A stretch of DNA of 64,000 bases, from the NCBI RefSeq assembly GCF_002007115.1, contig NZ_MVAD01000001.1, forward strand, positions 2,728,001-2,792,000, given 5' to 3'. Below, piece after piece: positions 18,211-27,759 of this stretch; the stretch's first letter is position 1, and each line of letters begins with the position of its first letter. A program made the position numbers and the translations under genes. Origin of the DNA: Massilia sp. KIM (GTDB lineage Bacteria > Pseudomonadota > Gammaproteobacteria > Burkholderiales > Burkholderiaceae_D). The notes beneath the pieces were generated by a model. The model was not told the DNA's origin. It made no database searches and saw nothing but the letters and a program-made list of their open reading frames with translations.

Positions 18211-19843
18211 CCTTGGAGAAGGCGTCGCCCTTCTTCCAGCTCGGCATCTTCGGATCGTTCGCCACCGCATAGCCCAGGTTGAGGGTGAACTGGGCCTGCT
18301 GCACCATGCCCGACAAGTCCCACTCGGGCAGGTATTCGTCGCTGGTCTGGTGGTAGCGCTGCTTGAAGCCGACCATCTTTTCGCTCGAGGCCTCCTGGCC
18401 GTGCTCGAACTCGAAGTGGCCGTCGCCCGAGAACACCGCCGAGCCCACGTTAAACGCCGGCACGCCGGCCTTGGCGAAGTTGAAGTGGTCGGCGCGGAAG
18501 TAGGAGCCCGACAAATCGGGGATGGTGGGCGCGAGTTTCAGGCCCATTTTCTTCGCCACCTGGGCGGCGGTGTCGTACAGGCTGCTGCGCTCGGCGCCCG
18601 GCACGCCGATGTCCCGGGTGCGGCCCACGAAGTTCAGGCTGTCCAGGTTGAGGTCGGCGGCGGTGCGGGCCAACGGCACCACCGGGTTCTGCACGTAGGC
18701 CGCGCTGCCCAGCAGGCCCTGTTCCTCGGCCGCCGGCCACAGGAAGACCTGGGTGCGGCGCGCCGGCTTCTTGACCGCCTCGGCGGCCATGGCCAGCAGG
18801 GCCGCGGTGCCGGAGGCGTTGTCGATCGCGCCGTTGTAGATCTTGTCCTTCTTGCCCTCGGCCGCCTGGCCTTCGTCGATGCCCAGGTGGTCCCAGTGCG
18901 AGGAATAGACCACCGCCTGCTCCTTCAGCTTCGGGTCGGTGCCCGGCACGATCCCGACCACGTTGAACTGCTCCACGCTGCGAATCGCCGACTTGAGCTC
19001 GACGCGGGCGGCGATCTTCAGGTCCACCGGGCGGAAGTCGCGCCGCTCGGCCTGGGCGCGCAGCTGGTCGAGGTCGAAGCCGCCGGCGGCGAACAGTTCC
19101 CGCGCCGTGTCCTCGTGCAGCCAGCCTTCGACCGGATTGCCGGGGCCGGCCAGGTGGAAGCGCTCGTGCGAGAAGCCGTTGGCCGGCACACTCCACGGGT
19201 AGGACGAGGACGGCGTGGTGTGGATCAGGAGCGCGCCGGCGGCGCCGCGGCGCACCGCCTCCTCGAACTTGTACAGCCAGCGGCCGTACCAGGTGTAGGC
19301 CTTGCCGGCGAAGCGGTTCGGCTCCTCGGCGGTGGGCTGGGGGTCGTTGACCATCATGACCAGGATCTTGCCCTTCATGTCCTGGCCCTTGTAGTCGTCC
19401 CACTTTTCCTCCTCGGCGGCGACGCCGTAGCCGACGAAGACCAGCGGCGCGTCGAAGGACAGCGCGGACTTGCCGCTGGCGGTCCCGAACACGATGCCCT
19501 TGCCGATCTCGGGCGCGATCTGTTTGCCGCCGGCCTGGAAGCGCACGCTGCTGCCCGGCAGCAGGCGGGTGCCCTCGATGGACACCTTCTGGCGGTAGCC
19601 GCCGTCCGGGAGGGGCTTCAGGCCGATCAGGGCGGCCTGGGTCTCGAGGTAGCGCACCGCCAGGTCGCCGCCGCGCTGGCCGGTGCCGCGGCCCTCGAAC
19701 AGGTCGTCGGCCAGGAAGGACAGGTGGGCGCGCAGGGCGGTCTCGGAAATCGCGGGCGCGAGCTGCTGGGCGTGGGCGGTGTGGGCCAGGACCAGGGCGC
19801 CGGCGGCCAGCGCCTTGGCAAGGGATTGGGATCGCATGGGCAT
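18200..19843 (-). CDS. M28 family zinc aminopeptidase with PA domain
   Basis: A 547-residue exported metallopeptidase. A signal peptide ends AHTAHAQ. A protease-associated insert (about 110-270) sits ahead of the catalytic domain. The two-zinc ligands are all visible: His in YSSHWDHLG, Asp in NGAIDNASGT, Glu pair in WPAAEEQGLLGS, Asp in DLNLDSLN, and a late His in RYHQTSDEY. It should remove N-terminal residues from peptides in the periplasm or outside. The ATG at 19843 is used; an ATG six bases downstream is equally possible. Its 3' end overlaps the histidine kinase gene by 11 bp. Confidence 0.92.
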   Translation of the reverse strand: MPMRSQSLAKALAAGALVLAHTAHAQQLAPAISETALRAHLSFLADDLFEGRGTGQRGGDLAVRYLETQAALIGLKPLPDGGYRQKVSIEGTRLLPGSSVRFQAGGKQIAPEIGKGIVFGTASGKSALSFDAPLVFVGYGVAAEEEKWDDYKGQDMKGKILVMMVNDPQPTAEEPNRFAGKAYTWYGRWLYKFEEAVRRGAAGALLIHTTPSSSYPWSVPANGFSHERFHLAGPGNPVEGWLHEDTARELFAAGGFDLDQLRAQAERRDFRPVDLKIAARVELKSAIRSVEQFNVVGIVPGTDPKLKEQAVVYSSHWDHLGIDEGQAAEGKKDKIYNGAIDNASGTAALLAMAAEAVKKPARRTQVFLWPAAEEQGLLGSAAYVQNPVVPLARTAADLNLDSLNFVGRTRDIGVPGAERSSLYDTAAQVAKKMGLKLAPTIPDLSGSYFRADHFNFAKAGVPAFNVGSAVFSGDGHFEFEHGQEASSEKMVGFKQRYHQTSDEYLPEWDLSGMVQQAQFTLNLGYAVANDPKMPSWKKGDAFSKVKR

Positions 19844-19970
19844 CGGAAAAGTGGGAAGAGTGGCGAAACAGCCATCTTACCCCAGCATGCATATCTCGCG
19901 GGCGGGGGCTTGGCCCGGCCCGCGCGCAGGCATATACTGGCCCGCTCCAGGCTTTATCGACAGGTGGCCC

Positions 19971-20378
19971 ATGCCCGTATCCCGACGCACCGCGGTCGCT
20001 TTCTTCACCGCCCTTCCCCTGGCCGCGAGCCAGGCTGCTCCCGCCTCCACCACCAAGGACTCACCACGCATGTACGGACTGATCGGAAAAATGCGCGCCC
20101 AGCCGGGCCAGCGCGACGCGCTCATCGCGATTCTTCTCGAAGGCACGGCGGCGATGCCGGGCTGCCTGAGCTACACGGTCGCCAAGGACCTGGGCGATGC
20201 GGACGGCATCTGGATCAGCGAGACCTGGGACAGCCAGGCCAGCCACAAGGCCTCGCTCTCGCTGCCGGCGGTGCAGCAGGCGATCGCCAGGGGAAGGCCC
20301 CTGATCGCGGGCTTCGACACCAGGGCCGAGCTGGAGCCCGTGGGCGGCCACGGATCGATGCGCAAGTCGACCGCCTGA
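19971..20378 (+). CDS. putative quinol monooxygenase (ABM domain) with N-terminal signal-like segment
   Basis: The core from residue 34 onward (MYGLIGKMRAQPGQRDALIAI... WISETWDSQASHKASL) is an antibiotic-biosynthesis-monooxygenase fold of about 100 residues, as in YgiN-like quinol monooxygenases. In frame upstream is MPVSRRTAVAFFTALPLAAS, which looks like a secretion signal with a twin arginine, and an AGGTGG site precedes that ATG. I therefore start at 19971 (135 residues); the internal ATG at 20070 is the alternative, giving a plain cytoplasmic protein. It is divergent from the M28 gene. Substrate unknown. Confidence 0.75.
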   Translation: MPVSRRTAVAFFTALPLAASQAAPASTTKDSPRMYGLIGKMRAQPGQRDALIAILLEGTAAMPGCLSYTVAKDLGDADGIWISETWDSQASHKASLSLPAVQQAIARGRPLIAGFDTRAELEPVGGHGSMRKSTA

Positions 20379-20396
20379 ACGGCCGCGCCGCGCGTT

Positions 20397-21539
20397 TCAG
20401 GCGGCCGTCGGCGCACCCGCGAAGGGGCGCGCATCGGCCGGCACGTCGATGACGAAGGAAGTCCCGTCCTCGGCCGAACTCGACATCATCACGCTGCCCC
20501 CGTGCGCCTCCACGATGCGGCGCACGTAGGGCAAGCCCACGCCCCAGCCGTCGCTGTCTTCCTGCTTGCCGGCGCGCCGGTAGAGCTGGAAAATGCTCTC
20601 GCTGTCTTCCGGCGCGATCGGATCCCCTTCGTTGTGCACCATCACCTGCACCCGCTCCGTGGTGGTCGACAGCACCAGCCGGATCGGGTCGCGCGAACCA
20701 TACTTGATCGCATTGTTGACCAGGTTCTCGATCGACCGCTGCATGGCCTCCCTGTCCCACCAGCCCGTGATTGGCGCCACCTCCAGGTCGAGCTCCACCG
20801 CGTGCAGGGCCTGCGCGTACTGCGCCACCTCGCGCGCCACGTCCGCCATGTCGAACTCGGTGATGTCGAGCTGGATGGCGCCGGTCTTGCAGAACGAGAT
20901 CCGGTCCAGCATGTCGCGCGTCATGGCGTCGATGCGCCGGGTGCTGGCGATGATCTTGCCGGCGTAGCGCCGCACCGCGTCGTCGTCCGAGGTGTGGCCG
21001 ATCATCTCGGCCGCCATCTGCGCCGTCGACAGCGGGGTGCGCAGGTCGTGGGCCATCGCGGCCACGTACTGTTCGCGCAGCGCCGCCTGCACCACGGCGA
21101 AGGCGTTGGCGCTCTCGCGGATGGTGGCGTCGATGCTCGATGTGACCAGGGTGCGCTCCTCGGCGCTCAGCAGCACCCCGCCCCGCTCCAGCTCCGCGAA
21201 CAGGGTGTCGCGGAAGATCTGCAGCTCGTGGATCAGGGCCGTGGCGTCGTAGACCGTCATGCGCGCGCGCTCGCCGCCATGCTCGCTGGCCACCGCGCCC
21301 AGGTCGTTGTGGGCGCGCGCGGTGTAGCCGGGCGTGAGCAGCGCGGCCAGGGTGTCGAAATAGGCCGGCAGGGTGTTTTCCAGGATCGGGGGCGCCAGCG
21401 CCCGCGCCTGCAGCACGGTCTTGCGCACGTTGGCCATCCACGCGTCCAGCACCTGGGTGCGCAGGGCCAGCATGGCCCTGGTCGTCGGCGACAGGTCTTC
21501 CTGGTCAGGCGAAAGATGTCCGGTCAGGTTGGCGTTCAC
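20397..21539 (-). CDS. sensor histidine kinase, cytoplasmic
   Basis: A 380-residue kinase with no transmembrane segment. The N-terminal 170 residues resemble an RsbRD-like all-helical sensor domain (ARALAPPILENTLPAYFDTLAALL). HisKA follows with AAMAHDLRTPLS, and a HATPase domain with NLVNNAIKYG and GWGVGLPYVRRIVEAHGG. The start is a GTG at 21539 with AGGA eight bases upstream; longer in-frame reading lacks protein-like sequence. It lies 124 bp downstream of kdpE in the same direction, but has no cognate regulator of its own here, so its partner is unknown. Confidence 0.85.
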   Translation of the reverse strand: MNANLTGHLSPDQEDLSPTTRAMLALRTQVLDAWMANVRKTVLQARALAPPILENTLPAYFDTLAALLTPGYTARAHNDLGAVASEHGGERARMTVYDATALIHELQIFRDTLFAELERGGVLLSAEERTLVTSSIDATIRESANAFAVVQAALREQYVAAMAHDLRTPLSTAQMAAEMIGHTSDDDAVRRYAGKIIASTRRIDAMTRDMLDRISFCKTGAIQLDITEFDMADVAREVAQYAQALHAVELDLEVAPITGWWDREAMQRSIENLVNNAIKYGSRDPIRLVLSTTTERVQVMVHNEGDPIAPEDSESIFQLYRRAGKQEDSDGWGVGLPYVRRIVEAHGGSVMMSSSAEDGTSFVIDVPADARPFAGAPTAA

Positions 21540-21663
21540 GCGGCGTTCCTGGGTGTTGGTTAATGAACAACGGGCGTGAGGCAAGTCTACACGAGGGCGC
21601 AGGCGCACGGCGCGTGGATGGCGCGCGTGCAGGCGCCTGCAATCTATGCCGGCAGGAAAGAGA

Positions 21664-22356
21664 TCAGCCCGGCCAGAGGCGGTAGCCGACCCCGGTTTCG
21701 GTGAGCAGGTGGCGCGGCTGCGCGGGGTCGGTTTCGAGCTTGTGGCGCAGGTGGCCCATGTAGATGCGCAGGTAGTGGCCGCTCTGCGCATGCCCCGGCC
21801 CCCATACCGCGCGCAGCAGCTGGGGTGCGGTCATCACGCGCCCGGCATTGCTCACCAGCACCGAGAGAAGCCGGAATTCCAGGGGCGTGAGGTGGACGTG
21901 CTGGCCACCGCGGGTGACGGCGCGCTGTTGCAGGTCGACGACAATCTCGCCGAAGCGGAACTGGCTGTCGGCCGTCGCCGCGGGTTGCCGCTGGCGGCGC
22001 AGGGTGGCGCGCACCCGCGCCAGCAATTCGCCGGTGCCGAAGGGCTTGGTCAGGTAGTCGTCGGCGCCGGCGTCGAGGGCGCGGATCTTTTCGCTTTCCA
22101 TGGTCCGCGCCGAGAGCACGATGACCGGCACCGCCGACCAGCGCCGCAGGTCCTGGAGGAAGGCCACGCCATCGCCATCCGGCAGGCCGAGGTCGAGCAC
22201 GATCAGGTCCGGGCGGCGGGTGCCGGCGTCGATCAGGCCGCGCTGCATGCTGGCCGCCTCGTGCACGTGCCAGCCCTCCTCTTCCAGCGCGGCGCGCACG
22301 AAGCGGCGGATCTGCGGTTCGTCCTCGACCAGCAGGGCGTTCGGGGTGTCAGTCAT
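21664..22356 (-). CDS. kdpE: KDP operon response regulator KdpE
   Basis: A 230-residue OmpR-type regulator. The receiver domain carries LLVEDE, the phospho-acceptor Asp in LIVLDLGLPDGDG and the switch Lys in YLTKPFG. The C-terminal winged helix contains LTPLEFRLLSVLV and the GVGYRLWPG end. It overlaps the end of kdpD by 8 bp, so the sensor and regulator are coupled. In other bacteria it activates kdpFABC under potassium limitation; candidate binding repeats lie at 29738-29785. Confidence 0.95.
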   Translation of the reverse strand: MTDTPNALLVEDEPQIRRFVRAALEEEGWHVHEAASMQRGLIDAGTRRPDLIVLDLGLPDGDGVAFLQDLRRWSAVPVIVLSARTMESEKIRALDAGADDYLTKPFGTGELLARVRATLRRQRQPAATADSQFRFGEIVVDLQQRAVTRGGQHVHLTPLEFRLLSVLVSNAGRVMTAPQLLRAVWGPGHAQSGHYLRIYMGHLRHKLETDPAQPRHLLTETGVGYRLWPG

Positions 22357-25045
22357 GCGGGGTGTCCATCGCGTCGGTTTCCGGTTCAGGCAGGGGCGGC
22401 GGGGCCTCCAGGGGCAGGGTGAAGACGAAGCCGGCCCCGCCCAGGGGCGATGCCCCGGCGCGGATCGTGCCGCCGTGGGCTTCGACGATGGCGCGGCAGA
22501 TCGCCAGGCCCAGTCCCACGCCCGGCAGGGCCGATTCGCGCTCGCCGCGCACGAACTTGCCGAACACCGCTTCCTCGCTGCCGGGGCGCAGGCCGGGGCC
22601 GTCGTCGTTCACGCTCACCTCCAGCACCTGGCCACGCACGGCCGCATCGACCTCGATGCGCGCGGCCGGCGGCGTGTATTTTGCGGCATTCTCGAGCAGG
22701 TTGCACAGCACGCGTTCGATCAGCACCGGGTCCAGCTTCACCAGGGGCAGGTCCGCCGGCAGGCGGGTCGAGACCGTTCTTCCCTGCAGCGCCGCCCCGC
22801 AGGCGCGCAGCGCGCCGCCAAGCACCTCTTCGAGCGACTGCCAGTCGAGGTTCAGGCGCACCGCGCCGCTTTCGATGCGCGCCATGTCAAGCAGGTTGGC
22901 GACCAGCGCGCCCATGCGCACCGATTCCTCGCGCAGGGCCTCGGCCAGCCCGCGCTGTTTGCCGGACAGCGCCGGCTCGCCGCGCAGCAGCGACTCGGAC
23001 AGGCCGACCAGGGCGGTCAGGGGCGTGCGCAAGTCGTGCGAGAGCGCCGCCAGCAGAGAGTTGCGCAGGCGCTCGGACTCCATGCTCACCAGCGCCGCCT
23101 GGGCCACCTCGACGTAGTGCACGCGCTCCAGCGCGATCGCGGCCAGCGCGCCGAGGGCGTCGAGCTGGCGGCGCTGCTCCGGGCTGGGCAGCCACTGGCC
23201 GCCCGCCGGATCGATCGCCAGCACGCCGCGGGTGCGCATCGGCGCCACCAGCGGCAGGTAGAAAGCGGCGCTGGCAGGCAGGGTGTCGGTGCCCAGGCCC
23301 GCCGGGCGCGCCTGGTCGAAGGCCCATTGGGCCACGCCCAGGTCGACGCCGCCCTCCCCTGGCGGCATGCGCAGCCGCCCCTCGGGGTCGGGCAGCAGCA
23401 GGGTGGCGCGCGCGCCGAAGGCGTTCTGGATCACGGCGCGGCTGGCGTCGAAGACCTGCTCGGCCACCAGCACGCCGGACAGCTCGCGCGCGAACTCGTA
23501 CAGGGCGCGCACGCGCCGCTCGCGTTCGCCGGCGGCGCGCGCCTGGAAGCGCAGGCCGGCCGTCAGGTGGCCAGTGATCAGGCCCACGGCCAGCATCACG
23601 CCGAAGGTGATCAGGTACTGGAAGTCGGACACCGCGAAGTCGAAGCGCGGCGGCACGAAGAAGAAGTCGAAGCAGGCCACGCTCACGCAGGTGGCCGTCA
23701 CCGAGGGCGCACGGCCCAGGCGCACCGCCACCAGCAGCACCACCAGCAGGAAGAGCATGGCGATGTTGGCCAGGTCGAGCCAGGCCAGCAGCGGGCTCGC
23801 CAGCGCCGCCGCCAGCAGGCTGGCGCCGGCCGCCAGCGCGTGCGCCGCGAAGCGCGGCCGGGCCGGCGCCTGGACCGACGCGGGCGCGCGCGCCTGAGGC
23901 TGGGCCACGGCCGGCAGGCCGATCTCGATCAGGTCGACGCCGGGCGCCTGCCTTGCGAGGCGGCGCGCCATGCCGGCGCGCCAGCGCCAGCCTGGACGCG
24001 CGCGACCCAGGGCGATGCGCGACAGGTTGTGGTCATGGGCGTAGTCGAGCACGGCGTTCACGGCATCCTCGCCGCTCAGGACGGCCGTCGTCGCGCCCAG
24101 GTTCTGGGCCAGCGCCAGCGCCTCCAGTGCGCGGGCGCGGCGGGCGGACGGCAGGCGCGCCATGCGCGGCGTGTCGACCACCACCGCATGCCAGGGGCTG
24201 CCCAGCTGGGAGGCCATGCGCGCCCCGCTGCGCACCAGGTGGGCCGGGTCGCCGCTTGGGCCGACGCAGACCAGCAGGCCGGCCCCGGTCTTCCAGATGC
24301 CGTCCACCGACTGCTCCACGCGCCAGGCGCGCACCTCGCCTTCGACCCGGTCGGCGGTGCGGCGCAGGGCCAGCTCGCGCAGGGCGATCAGGTTGCCCTT
24401 CCTGAAGAAGTTGCCGGCCGCGCGCTCGGCCTGGGCCGGCTGGTAGACCTTGCCCTCGCGCAGGCGCGCCAGCAGCGCGTCGGCCGGCAGGTCGACCAGC
24501 ACCACCTCGTCGGCGCCATCGAAGACCCGGTCCGGCACGGTCTCGGCCACGCGGATGCCGGCGATGCCGCCGACCACGTCGTTAAGGCTTTCCAGGTGCT
24601 GCACGTTGACGGTGGTGTAGACGTCGATGCCGGCCGCCAGCAGCTCCTCGACGTCCTGCCAGCGCTTGGGATGGCGCGAGCCGGGCGCGTTGGAATGGGC
24701 CAGCTCGTCGACCAGCACCAGTCCTGGCGCGCGCGCCAGGGCGGCGTCGAGGTCGAATTCCTCCAGCCGCCGGCCGCGGTGTTCGAGCACGCGGCGCGGC
24801 AGCAGTTCGAGGCCGTCCAGCAGGCGCGCGGTCTCCTGCCGGCCGTGGGTCTCGACGACGCCCACCAGGGGCGCCCTGCCCTCGGCCCGCAGCTTGTTCG
24901 CTTCCTGCAGCATGGCATAGGTCTTGCCGACCCCGGCCGAGGCGCCGAAATAGATGCGCAGCCGCCCGCGCGCGGCGCGGCGCTCCTGCGCGTGCATCTG
25001 GGCGAGCAGGAGGTCGGGGTCGGGGCGCTGGCGGTCGTGGGGCAT
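22349..25045 (-). CDS. kdpD: potassium-sensing histidine kinase KdpD
   Basis: An 898-residue four-TM sensor kinase. The N-terminal KdpD domain has a Walker-A-like GASAGVGKTYAML (about 34-46) and DELAHSNAPGSRHPKRW. A USP-like domain follows, then closely spaced membrane helices (about 385-490, including VACFDFFFVPPRFDF), a GAF-like region and the kinase core with His670 in LSHDLRTPL plus HATPase motifs. It senses low potassium or turgor and phosphorylates KdpE. It begins 3 bp after kdpC stops, so the whole locus reads as one operon. Confidence 0.96.
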   Translation of the reverse strand: MPHDRQRPDPDLLLAQMHAQERRAARGRLRIYFGASAGVGKTYAMLQEANKLRAEGRAPLVGVVETHGRQETARLLDGLELLPRRVLEHRGRRLEEFDLDAALARAPGLVLVDELAHSNAPGSRHPKRWQDVEELLAAGIDVYTTVNVQHLESLNDVVGGIAGIRVAETVPDRVFDGADEVVLVDLPADALLARLREGKVYQPAQAERAAGNFFRKGNLIALRELALRRTADRVEGEVRAWRVEQSVDGIWKTGAGLLVCVGPSGDPAHLVRSGARMASQLGSPWHAVVVDTPRMARLPSARRARALEALALAQNLGATTAVLSGEDAVNAVLDYAHDHNLSRIALGRARPGWRWRAGMARRLARQAPGVDLIEIGLPAVAQPQARAPASVQAPARPRFAAHALAAGASLLAAALASPLLAWLDLANIAMLFLLVVLLVAVRLGRAPSVTATCVSVACFDFFFVPPRFDFAVSDFQYLITFGVMLAVGLITGHLTAGLRFQARAAGERERRVRALYEFARELSGVLVAEQVFDASRAVIQNAFGARATLLLPDPEGRLRMPPGEGGVDLGVAQWAFDQARPAGLGTDTLPASAAFYLPLVAPMRTRGVLAIDPAGGQWLPSPEQRRQLDALGALAAIALERVHYVEVAQAALVSMESERLRNSLLAALSHDLRTPLTALVGLSESLLRGEPALSGKQRGLAEALREESVRMGALVANLLDMARIESGAVRLNLDWQSLEEVLGGALRACGAALQGRTVSTRLPADLPLVKLDPVLIERVLCNLLENAAKYTPPAARIEVDAAVRGQVLEVSVNDDGPGLRPGSEEAVFGKFVRGERESALPGVGLGLAICRAIVEAHGGTIRAGASPLGGAGFVFTLPLEAPPPLPEPETDAMDTPHD

Positions 25046-25048
25046 CGC

Positions 25049-25645
25049 TTAGCGAGTATGCAGGGTTTCGCCCGCCTTTTCCATATCCAGCGCCAGATTC
25101 AGCGCCAGCACGTTGACCCGCGGCTCGCCGAACACCCCCAGCCAGGGATGCTGGGCGTGGCGCGCGACCAGGGCCTCCATCCGGGCGGGATCGAGCCGGC
25201 GCGCCCGCGCCACGCGCGGCGCCTGGTAGCGCGCGGCGGCGAGGCTGATCTCCGGATCGAGGCCGCTGGCGGAAGCCGTCACCAGATCGGCCGGCACCGG
25301 CGCCGTGTTGCCGGGATCGTGCGCGCGCAGCGCCGCGATGCGGGCCTTGACCGCCTCGTGCAGCGCCGGGTTGAGCGGCCCCTGGTTGGAGCCGCCGGAG
25401 CCCGCGCCATTGGCCGGCAGCGGCGCCGTGGCCGAGGGGCGCCCCCAGAAATAGCCGGGCTGGGTGAAGGACTGGCCGATCAGGCGCGAGCCGATCACCA
25501 CTCCCTCGCGGCGCACCAGGCTGCCGTTGGCCTGTTCGGCGAAGACGGCTTGCGCGACGCCGGTCACGGCCAGCGGATACAGCAGGCCGCACAGGACGCT
25601 GAGCGCGCCGAACAGGACCAGGGCGGGACGAAGAACGTAAAGCAT
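25049..25645 (-). CDS. kdpC: potassium-transporting ATPase subunit KdpC
   Basis: A 198-residue single-span periplasmic subunit that stabilises the KdpFABC complex. An N-terminal TM helix (LVLFGALSVLCGLLYPLAVTG) is followed by the hallmark GSRLIGQSFTQPGYFWGRPSAT and the C-terminal VNVLALNLAL. The ATG at 25645 has AGGAG seven bases upstream and starts 11 bp after the kdpB stop. Confidence 0.96.
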   Translation of the reverse strand: MLYVLRPALVLFGALSVLCGLLYPLAVTGVAQAVFAEQANGSLVRREGVVIGSRLIGQSFTQPGYFWGRPSATAPLPANGAGSGGSNQGPLNPALHEAVKARIAALRAHDPGNTAPVPADLVTASASGLDPEISLAAARYQAPRVARARRLDPARMEALVARHAQHPWLGVFGEPRVNVLALNLALDMEKAGETLHTR

Positions 25646-25656
25646 GTCGGCTCCTT

Positions 25657-27756
25657 TCAAGCCAGGTTGAGCGCGGCCAGCGCCATGTCGATCAGCTTGA
25701 TGCCGGCGAAGGGCAGCAGCAGGCCGCCCAGGCCGTAGACCAGCAGGTTGCGGCGCAACAGGGCCACCGCGCCCACCGCCCGGTAACGCACGCCCTTGAG
25801 CGCCAGCGGGATCAGGAACACGATGATCAGGGCGTTGAAGATCACCGCCGACATGATCGCCGAGGCCGGGCTGCTCAAGTCCATGACGTCGAGCGCCTTG
25901 AGCTGGGGGTAGGTTCCCACGAAGGCCGCCGGGATGATCGCGAAATACTTGGCGATGTCGTTCGAGATCGAGAAGGTGGTGAGCGCGCCGCGCGTCATCA
26001 GCATCTGCTTGCCGATTTCGACGATCTCGAGCAGCTTGGTCGGGTTGGAATCCAGGTCGACCATGTTGCCGGCCTCCTTGGCCGCCTGGGTGCCCGAATT
26101 CATCGCCACCGCCACGTCGGCCTGGGCCAGGGCCGGCGCGTCGTTGGTGCCGTCGCCGGTCATGGCCACCAGCTTGCCCTCGGCCTGGTAGTCGCGGATC
26201 AGGGCCAGCTTCTGTTCCGGCGTGGCCTCGGCCACGAAGTCGTCCACGCCCGCCTCGGCGGCGATGGCGGCGGCGGTGAGGCGGTTGTCGCCGGTGACCA
26301 TCACGGTCTTGACGCCCATGCGGCGCAGCTCGGCGAAGCGCTCGCGGATGCCGCCCTTGACCACGTCCTTGAGCTCGACCACGCCCATCACGCGCGCGCC
26401 GTCCAGCACCACCAGCGGGGTGCTGCCGCGGCGCGCGGCCTGCTCGACGCTGCGCGCCACTTCGTCGGGATAGGGCTGGCCGAGTTCCTTCAGGTGGCGG
26501 CGGATGGCGTCGGCCGCGCCCTTGCGCACTTGCCGGCCCGGCAGGTCGATGCCGCTCATGCGGGTCTGGGCGCTGAAGGGCACGAACTGCGCCCCCAGGC
26601 CTTCCATGGCGCGCTCGCGGATGTTGAAGCGGTTCTTGGCCAGCACCACGATGCTGCGCCCTTCCGGGGTCTCGTCGGCGAGCGAAGCCAGTTGCGCGAC
26701 GTCGGCGAGTTCGCGCTCGTTCACGCCGGGCGCCGGCAGGAAGGCGGCGGCCTGGCGGTTGCCGAAGGTGATGGTGCCGGTCTTGTCGAGCAGGAGCACG
26801 TCGACGTCGCCGGCCGCCTCCACCGCGCGGCCCGAGGTGGCGATCACGTTGGCCTGCATCATGCGGCTCATGCCGGCCACGCCGATGGCCGACAGCAGGC
26901 CGCCGATGGTGGTCGGGATCAGGCAGACCAGCAGCGCCACCAGCACGGTGACGCCCACCGGCTGGCCGCCGCCCGCCGCCTCCACCGCGAAGCGGGAGAA
27001 GGGCAGCAGGGTCACGGTCACCACCAGGAACACGATGGTGAGCGCCACCAGCAGGATGGTGAGGGCCACCTCGTTCGGGGTCTTCTTGCGCGCCGCGCCT
27101 TCGACCATGCCGATCATGCGGTCGAGGAAGGTCTCGCCCGGATTGGCCGAGACCCGCACCACCAGCCAGTCCGACAGCACCCGGGTGCCGCCGGTGACGG
27201 CGCAGAAGTCGCCGCCCGATTCGCGGATCACGGGCGCCGATTCGCCGGTGATGGCGCTTTCGTCGACCGAGGCGACGCCGTCGACGATCTCGCCGTCCAC
27301 GGGGATCACGTCGCCCGCCTCGACCAGGAAGAACATGCCTTTGCGCAGTTCGTCCGACTTGGCCGGGTGCCAGGGGGTGCCGTGGATCGGGTGCGGCAGC
27401 TTCTTGGCCATCACGGTCTGGCGCAGGCTGCGCAGCGAGGCCGCCTGGGCCTTGCTGCGCCCTTCCGCCAGCGCCTCGGCGAAGTTGGCGAACAGGATGG
27501 TGAACCAGAGCCAGACCGCGGTGGCGAGGATGAAGCCGGCCGGGGCCTCGCCCTGCCCTGCCAGGGCCTGCAGCCACAGCAAGGTGGTCAGGATGCTGCC
27601 GACGTAGACCACGAACATCACCGGGCTGCGCAGCTGGGTGCGCGGGTGCAGCTTGCGGAAGGCGTCCTTCACGGCCGGCCACACCAGGGCCGCATCGAAC
27701 AGAGTCAGGGCGCGGCGCGGGCCCGCCGTATGGAGTTGGGGGATCGATTGTTCCAT
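25657..27756 (-). CDS. kdpB: potassium-transporting P-type ATPase subunit KdpB
   Basis: A 699-residue P-type ATPase, the energy-coupling subunit of the high-affinity potassium pump. The phosphorylated Asp324 lies in DKTGTIT, the actuator motif TGES at 170-173, and the hinge [20 protein letters not shown] near 510-530. The usual membrane segments are present near the N-terminus, 230-290 and 570-690. It starts 3 bp after the kdpA stop. Confidence 0.97.
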   Translation of the reverse strand: MEQSIPQLHTAGPRRALTLFDAALVWPAVKDAFRKLHPRTQLRSPVMFVVYVGSILTTLLWLQALAGQGEAPAGFILATAVWLWFTILFANFAEALAEGRSKAQAASLRSLRQTVMAKKLPHPIHGTPWHPAKSDELRKGMFFLVEAGDVIPVDGEIVDGVASVDESAITGESAPVIRESGGDFCAVTGGTRVLSDWLVVRVSANPGETFLDRMIGMVEGAARKKTPNEVALTILLVALTIVFLVVTVTLLPFSRFAVEAAGGGQPVGVTVLVALLVCLIPTTIGGLLSAIGVAGMSRMMQANVIATSGRAVEAAGDVDVLLLDKTGTITFGNRQAAAFLPAPGVNERELADVAQLASLADETPEGRSIVVLAKNRFNIRERAMEGLGAQFVPFSAQTRMSGIDLPGRQVRKGAADAIRRHLKELGQPYPDEVARSVEQAARRGSTPLVVLDGARVMGVVELKDVVKGGIRERFAELRRMGVKTVMVTGDNRLTAAAIAAEAGVDDFVAEATPEQKLALIRDYQAEGKLVAMTGDGTNDAPALAQADVAVAMNSGTQAAKEAGNMVDLDSNPTKLLEIVEIGKQMLMTRGALTTFSISNDIAKYFAIIPAAFVGTYPQLKALDVMDLSSPASAIMSAVIFNALIIVFLIPLALKGVRYRAVGAVALLRRNLLVYGLGGLLLPFAGIKLIDMALAALNLA

Positions 27757-27759
27757 GGC

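Noticed and set aside
22100..25738. Very long open frame antisense to kdpD and kdpC (over 1200 codons)
   Set aside because: It is the mirror of GC-rich codons in real genes. It is Gln/Arg/Ala/His-rich, has no domain signature, and kdpD and kdpC have complete family motifs on the other strand.
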